DNA of 5,031 nt from Candidatus Zixiibacteriota bacterium (GTDB lineage Bacteria; Zixibacteria; MSB-5A5; GN15; JACZUZ01), in contig JACZUZ010000193.1 in NCBI GenBank assembly GCA_022572905.1, forward strand, positions 1-5,031. The letters run 5' to 3'. Within the stretch, counting starts at the first letter, position 1, and every line of letters begins with the position of its first letter. The notes under the pieces were generated by a model. It saw only the letters and a program-made list of their open reading frames with translations. It did no database searches and had not been told where the DNA came from. Position numbers and translations under genes: made by a program. Positions 1 through 5,031 of this stretch are shown piece after piece.

Positions 1-1365
1 ATTCGCTCGGCGCTTAAACAACCATTGGCGACAACGAATTCACATGGTCTCCTGGCGAACCGGGAAATACCACCGGAAAAACCGATTGGAATACGGCGAA
101 TTTTACTTCTGGGAGACTCAAGCCCGGTTGGAATAGGTTTGGAGCGCCGACAACAGGCTTTCGGAGAGGCTCTGACAACGATTCTCAATAGACGTTATGC
201 GGATTTTTTTAGAGTTGAACTTATTAACATGGCGGTATCCGGTTTCAGCAGTGAACAGATACGCATACAACTTAAGCGCGGATTGGCTTATGATCCAGAT
301 TTGGTGATAGTCTATATCGGTAACAATGACGCATCTGTTTCAGGTCGAGTCTCGGACCGTGAACTGATAGAAGCGAACTCTAAAAGACGGGTGCAACCTG
401 CGAATAATATTCTCTCGAAATCGACGCTATACCGGGCGCTTAAGGCTTTACTCATGCCTCTTAAATCACTTTTTCATTCTATCGGCGACAAAAGGATAAT
501 TCTACGCGTTGGAGTTTCGCGCTTTCGAGAAAACCTTGAAAACATTGCGAAAAATTGCCAGCGAAATAAAGTTCCGGTTGTGTTTGTCAAACCTCCGGTT
601 CCGACGCTCTGGCCGGCGGGTTTGCAGTTTCGCGCGCTTGTGAATCAATCCAACAGCGCCGGTCAAATAATCATGCCAGACACACTGCGAAAACTTTTCG
701 GTAGCAATGCCAGCTATTGTCTGGATAGCGGCCTGATGAAAGACATTTATGGTGACGCTGATATATTCACGCAGGCAGTATACAGATCATCCTATAATAG
801 CGCATTAGCGAGAGAAAACTTTATCGCGACTCCAGATGAAAATTCAAGCTCACTTAAATGGAATAACTATGGAGTTTCGCTGTGGAAAAGCGGTGAATAT
901 TTGGCGGCTGACAGCGCGTTGCTGCGCGCTCGTGAGATTTATGTCAGAAGAGAAACTGGCGACATGAATGATTTTGTTTCCAGAAGTGTGGGTTCGGTTT
1001 ATCTGTACAACATTGGCTTGAATCGAGCTTTCAAAAATATAATCCCGCGCGAGGAAATTTCCTTAAGGACAAAGGAGTTTTTTGAAGTTAGCGTTTATCT
1101 GGATTCTGCGCTTGATGCGGATTTCTTCTCGTTGCGAATCAAAAGAGATTATCTCAAAATTTTTGACGGTTTATTATTCGAGGATCGTCAACAAGCATTG
1201 AGTATTGTAGACGTGCGAAACGCTTTTGCGGAAAATAACGCTGAGCGCTTGTTTATTGATCACTGTCATCTGACAGTTTTGGGACATCGCATTGTAGCAA
1301 ATGTTCTATTTCAAGAAATAGTAACGAAAAAATATCTCGAATCCGACTCGATTATGATGCGTTAA
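1..1365 (+). CDS. SGNH/GDSL-family hydrolase with TPR-like insertion (5' partial)
   Basis: Probable serine esterase or acyl-hydrolase of the SGNH/GDSL superfamily; the substrate is unknown. Residues are numbered from a possible TTG start at position 25. Block I is GDSS at 30-33 with nucleophile Ser32. The block II glycine is Gly73 in AVSGFSS. Block III is GNND at 99-102, giving oxyanion Asn101. Block V is DHCH at 412-415, giving Asp412 and His415, so the catalytic set is complete. Residues 276-303 fit one TPR-like helix pair (Gly283, Ala295, Ala302) within about 310 residues separating blocks III and V, much longer than in compact family members. The reading frame stays open to the left edge. 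The segment before block I (TNSHGL...PPEKP) resembles the linker that in related envelope proteins follows an N-terminal membrane segment. I therefore treat the gene as truncated by the window rather than starting at the TTG. It ends 10 nt from the convergent OmpA-like gene. The family call is firm; the substrate and cell location are not. Confidence 0.85.
   Translation: MRSALKQPLATTNSHGLLANREIPPEKPIGIRRILLLGDSSPVGIGLERRQQAFGEALTTILNRRYADFFRVELINMAVSGFSSEQIRIQLKRGLAYDPDLVIVYIGNNDASVSGRVSDRELIEANSKRRVQPANNILSKSTLYRALKALLMPLKSLFHSIGDKRIILRVGVSRFRENLENIAKNCQRNKVPVVFVKPPVPTLWPAGLQFRALVNQSNSAGQIIMPDTLRKLFGSNASYCLDSGLMKDIYGDADIFTQAVYRSSYNSALARENFIATPDENSSSLKWNNYGVSLWKSGEYLAADSALLRAREIYVRRETGDMNDFVSRSVGSVYLYNIGLNRAFKNIIPREEISLRTKEFFEVSVYLDSALDADFFSLRIKRDYLKIFDGLLFEDRQQALSIVDVRNAFAENNAERLFIDHCHLTVLGHRIVANVLFQEIVTKKYLESDSIMMR
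1327..1351 (-). terminator. Candidate intrinsic terminator for the OmpA-like gene, inside the convergent gene's 3' end
   Basis: On the minus strand, 25 nt past the stop of the OmpA-like gene, TCGAGT-CGG-ATTCGA can form a 6-bp stem (one G-U pair) at 1337-1351. GATA and then six T residues (1327-1332) follow. The stem is short and the T run is offset by four nt, so efficiency is uncertain. It lies wholly within the coding sequence of the convergent SGNH hydrolase gene. Confidence 0.35.
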
Positions 1366-1375
1366 AACGTAAACG

Positions 1376-2938
1376 CTAGTCTAAAATTACAATATCAATG
1401 CGCCGGTTTTCAGAGCGACCTTTTTCGTTCTGATTGTTGGCGACAGGTTTTTCCGCTCCGTACCCTATCGCGCGGAATTCGCTGGCGGCGCGATCAGTTG
1501 ACTGCCGCAGATAGTTCATCACCGCTAGCGCGCGTTTTTCCGAGAGTTGGCGATTCATTTCCGATGAGCCGGTGTTGTCGGTATGACCCTCAATAATAAT
1601 TTGATCACCGACAGAAATTTTGAGCGCTTTGGCAACCTTCTCGAGCAATTCAATGTGACGATTCTCGATCACCCAGCTCCCGCTTTCAAAGCTCAATCCC
1701 CTTAAGCGAATCACTATGTCCTGGGAGGCGTTATAAAGCACAAGGGCCTCGGTGGGCTTAAACAGCGCTTTTGTTTCGATGAACTTGAGTTCTTCCTTTT
1801 CCTTGGCGGCGAGAATTGCGGAAGCAACTTCATTCTCCTGCTTGGTTTTCTCAAGCGTCCGGGCTGTGACTCTCATTTCGCTTTTTGTTTCGTCAAGTTC
1901 GCGCACGAGTGTTTGGAATTCCGCCTCAAGCGAGGTAAGAGCGGCGTCAGCGCCATCTGATTCGGAGAAATTGATCCCCAATTTTGAGCAAATTTGAGCG
2001 ATTCGTTCAGCTCTGCTGTTTCTATCACTTTCCTGGGCGTCTATTTTCTCTATTAGTAATTTCATTTCGTTGGCTAGTTGCTCGGCTGCGAAGAGAATGC
2101 CTTTGTCAAAAGCCAATTTCAATTCACGCGCATCGGCTGCCTTTTGCATGATGAGTTCATAACTAAGCATAATCTGCTCCCAGGCCTGATCGTTTTTTTT
2201 CAGACTACGCACTCTCTGGGCTATCTCGGTCGCGTGGCGAGCCTCGTATTCGGCCAGCGCCGCTTCAGCATTCGCTGATTTTAGATCATAACGATCCCTG
2301 TCAATAATTCCGCTGGCTCGATTGCGATGAGTTCGCGCTTTGTCCAGAGTTATCAGCGCGAACTTTTTGGCCTCGTCGTTGATGGCGCGCAATATAAGAA
2401 GGTCGGCCTGGGCAATAACGCTGCTCCGAATGGCTTCCTGTTCGGCCCGGTCGAAATGTGGTACAGATTTGGTGACTTCCTTGAGACCACCTTTGATGTC
2501 GCCTTTTTCGATTTTTTCGGTGGCTTTGACAAATATTTTTTCGCCTTTGTTGAACAACGCCGATTGCAAACGCGGCGCATCGGCTTTGAGCGCCTTTTCG
2601 CGCGGCTCCAAATATTCTCTAAGCGCCTCGCGGGTTACAGCAACCGACCTTAGCGCGTTTTCGCCAAATTCACGGCTCTTAATAAGCGCCTTATCAATTC
2701 GACTTGCAGAAGCCGACATTTTGAGAAGTTTCATAACTTCGTCATACTGGCGGCGAGATTTTTTGTACGCTTTCGGAGCGAATACAGGCGCTTTCGCCAC
2801 AACCAGAGAGTCCTGTAGCATTGTCAAACCTTTCACATCCGCCTCGGTATAGGCCATCGCTTTTCCGGTCAGACAAATAGCCGTGAGAGCTAAAAACACG
2901 CCAACCTTGATTCTTGCCATAGCTTTTGAAGAATTCAT
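1376..2938 (-). CDS. OmpA-family peptidoglycan-binding periplasmic protein with long helical N-terminal region
   Basis: Exported envelope protein predicted to hold peptidoglycan non-covalently. Residues 1-29 look like a signal peptide: basic start, hydrophobic core, and an AMA motif ending at Ala29. Cys22 lacks a proper lipobox, so a lipoprotein is unlikely. Residues about 35-300 are charged and helical, with an FAPKAY...Y-type stretch at 53-65 resembling DUF4398-like regions, and a weakly similar second copy near 188-240. Residues about 335-395 look like a coiled coil. The C-terminal OmpA domain (about 405-520) contains EGHTDNTG at 450-457 and LSEKRA at 465-470. Asp454 and Arg469 have the 15-residue spacing of the diaminopimelate-contacting pair known in OmpA domains. 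No beta-barrel segment is evident. The ATG at 2938 is preferred over the Met at codon 7 because AGAGGGG (2945-2951) lies 6 nt upstream of it. The stop of the phosphorylase gene lies 40 nt upstream with no terminator between, so cotranscription is plausible. The exact role is unknown. Confidence 0.88.
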   Translation of the reverse strand: MNSSKAMARIKVGVFLALTAICLTGKAMAYTEADVKGLTMLQDSLVVAKAPVFAPKAYKKSRRQYDEVMKLLKMSASASRIDKALIKSREFGENALRSVAVTREALREYLEPREKALKADAPRLQSALFNKGEKIFVKATEKIEKGDIKGGLKEVTKSVPHFDRAEQEAIRSSVIAQADLLILRAINDEAKKFALITLDKARTHRNRASGIIDRDRYDLKSANAEAALAEYEARHATEIAQRVRSLKKNDQAWEQIMLSYELIMQKAADARELKLAFDKGILFAAEQLANEMKLLIEKIDAQESDRNSRAERIAQICSKLGINFSESDGADAALTSLEAEFQTLVRELDETKSEMRVTARTLEKTKQENEVASAILAAKEKEELKFIETKALFKPTEALVLYNASQDIVIRLRGLSFESGSWVIENRHIELLEKVAKALKISVGDQIIIEGHTDNTGSSEMNRQLSEKRALAVMNYLRQSTDRAASEFRAIGYGAEKPVANNQNEKGRSENRRIDIVILD

Positions 2939-2978
2939 GATTATCCCCTCTCATTCGTTTATACGGCGGAGTGGTCTC

Positions 2979-3800
2979 TTACATGCGAGCCACGCAACCG
3001 GAAATCAGGTCTCTTAATTTCGGTTCGGTCTCAGACGCGGTGCGGATAACATTTTCGAGTGAACAGGGATGCATATTATCCGCTAGTCCCATGTCGGTTA
3101 TGATCGAAAATGCCAGAATTCGATTACGCTGATGATGGGCCGCTATTGCTTCGGGGACCGTGCTCATCCCAACCGCATCTGCCCCGATGGTCCGGAAGAA
3201 CCGATACTCAGCGGCAGTTTCCAGGCAGGGACCGGTTAGCCCGAGATAAACCCCTTCCTGAAGTCTGAGATTTTGCTTGAGAGCCACCTCTTTGGCCAGA
3301 GCGATATACTTATGATTGTATACTTCATACATATCAGGAAATCGGTCGCCGAGGCTGTCATCATTAGGCCCGATTAGTGGGTTTGTGGGGAAGTAATTGA
3401 TATGGTCCTTGATCAACATGATGTCACCAGCCTCGAAATTCGGGTTCATGCCTCCGGCCGCGTTCGAAACTATCAGCGTTTCCATGCCCAGAGCTTTCAT
3501 AACTCGTATCGGGAAGGTAATTTCCTTCATATCGTAACCTTCGTAGTAGTGAAACCTTCCGCGCATACAGACAACCGGTTTGTCTGATAATGATCCAAAG
3601 AGGAACTCTCCGGCATGTGACTCTACCGTGGAAACTGGCATATGGGGAATGTCCTTATATGAAACAGTGGCTTCGGTGGTCATGCCATCTACAAGGGAGC
3701 CGAGTCCTGTGCCGAGAATGATTCCAATTTCGGGTTTGTGATCTGTCCGACTACGAATGTACTTAACCGCTTCATTTACTCTGTCCATATATTCTTTCAT
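2979..3800 (-). CDS. Purine nucleoside phosphorylase (trimeric, PNP/MTAP family)
   Basis: Cytoplasmic purine-salvage enzyme: purine (deoxy)nucleoside plus phosphate gives free base plus (deoxy)ribose-1-phosphate. From the start chosen here the protein has 273 residues, normal for trimeric PNPs. Visible motifs are GTGLG at 30-34 and SHAG at 61-64 (phosphate site, His62), GRFHYYEGY at 81-89 (Arg82, His84, Tyr86), SNAAGG at 112-117, GPCLETAAE at 190-198 (Glu194, matching the base-binding Glu201 of human PNP), and VGMSTVPE at 210-217 (Met212, Ser213). The residue matching human Asn243 is Asp236 (SIITD), so base preference may not be strictly inosine/guanosine. The frame is open to an upstream in-frame start at 3920, but the extra 40 residues are basic and unlike the family. 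The ATG at 3800 has AGGAG 10 nt upstream and begins at the usual family N terminus. It may be first in a two-gene unit with the OmpA-like gene. Methylthioadenosine phosphorylase is less likely given the GMSTVPE context and length. Confidence 0.93.
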   Translation of the reverse strand: MKEYMDRVNEAVKYIRSRTDHKPEIGIILGTGLGSLVDGMTTEATVSYKDIPHMPVSTVESHAGEFLFGSLSDKPVVCMRGRFHYYEGYDMKEITFPIRVMKALGMETLIVSNAAGGMNPNFEAGDIMLIKDHINYFPTNPLIGPNDDSLGDRFPDMYEVYNHKYIALAKEVALKQNLRLQEGVYLGLTGPCLETAAEYRFFRTIGADAVGMSTVPEAIAAHHQRNRILAFSIITDMGLADNMHPCSLENVIRTASETEPKLRDLISGCVARM

Positions 3801-3810
3801 CTTTTGTTTT

Positions 3811-3815
3811 CTCCT
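3811..3815 (-). promoter_or_regulatory. Ribosome binding site deciding the PNP start
   Basis: The minus strand reads AAAAGGAGAAAACAAAAG directly before the ATG at 3800. AGGAG matches the anti-Shine-Dalgarno sequence with a 10-nt spacer. It supports the 273-residue product over the 40-residue-longer reading frame beginning at 3920. Confidence 0.75.
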
Positions 3816-3876
3816 TTTGGCGAATATTTTTTCATTCGTGGTATCTATCTGTGATTTTTTGCGAAATCGACGTATT

Positions 3877-3889
3877 TGTCCGCCGGACA
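3877..3889. promoter_or_regulatory. 13-nt perfect palindrome in the PNP leader (possible operator)
   Basis: TGTCCG-C-CGGACA has two perfect 6-nt arms around a single central base, 76 nt upstream of the PNP start codon. On the minus strand a TTGACC hexamer at 3915-3920 could be a -35 element. At 17-nt spacing the matching -10 position (3892-3897, TTTTGT) is poor, but it would put the palindrome over the transcription start. Such a site could bind a dimeric regulator; this is inference only. Confidence 0.25.
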
Positions 3890-3960
3890 CAACAAAAGCG
3901 TATCTGAATGGCGCGGTCAAGTTTGTAGACTCATTTACGCGCCGGACCAGTATCCCTCAA

Positions 3961-3998
3961 TTAAACAAAAGAGAGACCGTTACTTAAACGATCTCTCT
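3961..3998 (-). terminator. Second, distal intrinsic terminator after the dockerin-protein gene
   Basis: On the minus strand AGAGAGATCGTT and AACGGTCTCTCT pair over 12 bp with a single U-G wobble around a five-base loop (3970-3998). TTTGTTTAATT follows directly. The wobble is a mismatch if read on the plus strand, and no T run follows on that side, which points to a minus-strand RNA. It lies 97 nt past the stop of the upstream gene and 170 nt before the PNP start, so it would separate PNP from that gene. Confidence 0.6.
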
Positions 3999-4044
3999 GA
4001 AAAGAGGCCTTAGGACTGATTCGGAACCGTCCACCTATACTTCG

Positions 4045-4070
4045 AAAAAAAGATCACCCTGAGGGCGGCC
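4045..4070 (-). terminator. Proximal intrinsic terminator of the dockerin-protein gene
   Basis: On the minus strand GGCCGCCC-TCA-GGGTGATC forms an 8-bp stem with a three-base loop (4052-4070; two G-U pairs and one A-C mismatch near the base). Seven consecutive T residues (4045-4051) follow directly. The stem begins 24 nt after the stop codon at 4095. It has the classic form of a rho-independent terminator. Confidence 0.65.
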
Positions 4071-4094
4071 TTATGTGAATTTACGGATGTGCTT

Positions 4095-4913
4095 TTACAA
4101 GCAGACTAACGGACCGGCCGCAGGACATAACGGCGCCGGACTACCTTCTATAAAGGCGAATTTAACAATGTAAATCGCGTCTCCGATATTGACGTCGCCA
4201 CCACCATCTGCGTCAGCCTGATCGCAGCAAGGCGGCTTCGGACTGCCTTCAACAAAGGCGTACTTCACAATGAAGATGGCGTCTCCGATGTTAACGTCGC
4301 CGCCGTTGTCCGCGTCGCCCGGTGTCACACAACAGCTAGCTGTATTTTCGGTTACAAGCGCTGAAGTTGTGTAAATGGAGTCTCCCGTGCTAAAGCCATT
4401 TCCATTTGCGGCATTTCCTGCGACATAGAATGTGACCGGACCTCCCCCAAGAGTGGCCGGGGCCTTCCAATCGAAACTCCAGCCGGGGGCTGTGTGGAGT
4501 GTGGCGGAGTCCGTTCCTGTTAGGGTGTGTTTGATATACTCTCGCTGAGTCAAGATGTCCATTGAGATTTGGGTGCGAGTTGGATCTGTAACCAGCATAT
4601 TTCCGACCGGATTGTTACTACCATCCAATACAGTGGCCTCAAAACCCCAGCGACTCTGTCCGATGTTAGAAAGATTAACAGATATGGTAAGCGTCTGGCC
4701 AGCTGTATAACTGGCTGGCGCTGTGATGGTTACGCTTCCCGACCCGACATTCAAATTCCCGTGGCAAATGGCGTCGCCGCAGGTCGTTTCTCCGGGGGCT
4801 CCAGTTGTCTTGTCAATCGGCCCAGCGGAATTGGCCATTACGAAGACGGATAATTGTCCGATCGCCAGAATTAAAATCGGCGCCAAAATCGATAGTCTGA
4901 CTGATTGTCGCAT
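4095..4913 (-). CDS. Secreted choice-of-anchor V (Reeler-like) protein with two dockerin-like repeats
   Basis: Predicted secreted 272-residue protein of unknown specific function. Residues 1-27 or 1-30 form a signal peptide (Arg2 and Arg6, then a long hydrophobic core, cleavage near VMA or NSA). Residues about 30-185 match the 'choice-of-anchor V'/Reeler-like pattern: TGAPGE at 37-42, a Cys-His motif CGDAICH at 45-51, YTAGQTLTISV at 69-79, WGFEATVLDG at 89-98, YIKHT at 126-130, WSFDWKAP at 145-152, and FYVAGNAANGNG at 162-173 followed by GDSIYTTS. Two dockerin-like calcium loops follow (200-211 and 234-245), each with Asp at positions 1, 3 and 12, Val at 8 and Asn at 9. Eight cysteines (45, 50, 194, 195, 229, 230, 263, 271) suggest disulfides, unless 45 and 50 hold heme. 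There is no sorting-signal or porin tail, so the repeats may serve as the anchor. The ATG at 4913 gives an intact signal peptide, but no strong Shine-Dalgarno lies at normal spacing; GATGGA is over 10 nt away. Hairpins lie on both sides, so it is probably monocistronic. Confidence 0.85.
   Translation of the reverse strand: MRQSVRLSILAPILILAIGQLSVFVMANSAGPIDKTTGAPGETTCGDAICHGNLNVGSGSVTITAPASYTAGQTLTISVNLSNIGQSRWGFEATVLDGSNNPVGNMLVTDPTRTQISMDILTQREYIKHTLTGTDSATLHTAPGWSFDWKAPATLGGGPVTFYVAGNAANGNGFSTGDSIYTTSALVTENTASCCVTPGDADNGGDVNIGDAIFIVKYAFVEGSPKPPCCDQADADGGGDVNIGDAIYIVKFAFIEGSPAPLCPAAGPLVCL
4119..4322 (-). repeat. Tandem 102-nt repeat encoding the two dockerin-like modules
   Basis: Codons 198-231 (4221-4322) and 232-265 (4119-4220) encode two 34-residue units in direct tandem, identical at 24 of 34 positions. 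Each has an EF-hand-like loop (DxDxGGDVNIGD), an amphipathic helix (AI-IVK-AF) and an EGSP turn. This is consistent with duplication of one module. Single repeats of this kind bind calcium in dockerins. Confidence 0.8.
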
Positions 4914-4932
4914 ATTTCAGGACATTTTCCAT

Positions 4933-4949
4933 CTCAGCCTATGGCTGAG
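4933..4949. promoter_or_regulatory. Perfect inverted repeat in the leader of the dockerin-protein gene
   Basis: CTCAGCC-TAT-GGCTGAG has perfect 7-nt arms around three bases and ends 19 nt before the ATG at 4913. It could form a stable RNA hairpin in the leader or be an operator. No T run follows on either strand, so it is not an intrinsic terminator. The AT-rich stretch just upstream (4950-4978) might hold a promoter, but I cannot place convincing -35 and -10 hexamers. Confidence 0.35.
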
Positions 4950-4987
4950 TCAAATGGTATTTAATTTTCGCTTCAAAGAACGGCGGT

Positions 4988-5019
4988 AAAAGAGAGAACG
5001 GATAGAAAATATCTCTCCT
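4988..5019 (-). terminator. Possible terminator of a gene beyond the right edge
   Basis: On the minus strand AGGAGAGA and TCTCTCTT (5019-5012 and 4997-4990) pair over 8 bp with one G-U wobble around a 14-base loop, ending in a run of four T residues (4991-4988) and then ACC. The loop is large and the T run short, so this is weaker than the other two. It resembles the hairpin at 3970-3998 (shared TCTCTCTTTT). It would end a minus-strand gene outside the window. Confidence 0.35.
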
Positions 5020-5031
5020 ATGGGTTACAGT

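Noticed and set aside
1359..1376. GCGTT/AACGC hairpin between the convergent genes as a bidirectional terminator
   Set aside because: Only five base pairs around an eight-base loop, with no T run on either side.
2340..2852. 170-residue plus-strand open frame opposite the OmpA-like gene, and the shorter frames around it
   Set aside because: It is a shadow of the minus-strand gene with biased composition and no recognizable domain, and it lies wholly inside a well-supported coding region.
2868..2885. Lipoprotein signal at Cys22 of the OmpA-like protein
   Set aside because: The residue before the cysteine is Ile rather than Gly, Ala or Ser, and a better signal peptidase I site (AMA) follows.
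3821..3838. CGAAT/ATTCG hairpin just upstream of the PNP Shine-Dalgarno site as a riboswitch or attenuator
   Set aside because: Five weak base pairs around an eight-base A-rich loop, with no alternative pairing seen. Expected by chance in AT-rich leaders.
3801..3920. Forty-residue N-terminal extension of the purine nucleoside phosphorylase
   Set aside because: It starts from a non-ATG codon, is basic and unlike the family, and a good Shine-Dalgarno precedes the ATG at 3800.
3757..3987. Plus-strand 76-residue frame with a hydrophobic stretch
   Set aside because: It overlaps the PNP N terminus and leader and ends inside the terminator hairpin. The hydrophobic run arises from complementing lysine-rich sequence.
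4569..4989. Plus-strand open frames of 94 and 88 residues opposite the dockerin-protein gene
   Set aside because: They mirror the minus-strand coding sequence, have no recognizable motif and do not form a sensible operon.

Overview
The window looks like chromosomal DNA from a Gram-negative-type bacterium of roughly intermediate GC. It carries an OmpA-type peptidoglycan-binding periplasmic protein, which implies an outer membrane, and a secreted protein ending in two dockerin-like calcium-binding repeats of the form DxD..GDVNIGDAI.IV. Such terminal repeats are common in Zixibacteria and other FCB-group lineages, so a member of that broad group is my best guess. This is an inference from protein style only, because there is no rRNA or other marker gene here.

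Layout. Positions 1-1365 (+) hold the 3' part of an SGNH/GDSL-family hydrolase gene whose 5' end lies beyond the left edge. It has a large helical, TPR-like insertion before its catalytic Asp-His block. Its stop lies only 10 nt from the stop of a convergent gene at 1376-2938 (-), a 520-residue exported protein with a long helical N-terminal part and a C-terminal OmpA domain. Forty nt upstream of that, on the same strand, is a trimeric-type purine nucleoside phosphorylase (2979-3800, -). These two minus-strand genes have no terminator between them and may be cotranscribed. The gap 3801-4094 holds the phosphorylase leader, with a Shine-Dalgarno site and a 13-nt palindrome, and two hairpin/T-tract terminators for the next gene. 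That gene (4095-4913, -) encodes a secreted 272-residue protein with a Reeler-like 'choice-of-anchor V' domain, a CxxxxCH motif near its N terminus and two dockerin-like repeats. Its leader contains a perfect 7-bp inverted repeat, and a further hairpin near the right edge may end another minus-strand gene outside the window.

How the genes relate. There is no obvious shared pathway. The set combines envelope/secreted functions (SGNH hydrolase, OmpA-like protein, dockerin-bearing protein) with purine salvage (phosphorylase). I see no mobile element, CRISPR array, tRNA, rRNA or defence cassette, and nothing that clearly amounts to an undescribed system. The most notable points are the CX4CH motif and domain layout of the secreted protein, the Asn-to-Asp change at the base-recognition position of the phosphorylase, the insertion in the SGNH hydrolase, and the similar GAGAGA/TCTCTC hairpins on either side of the dockerin gene.
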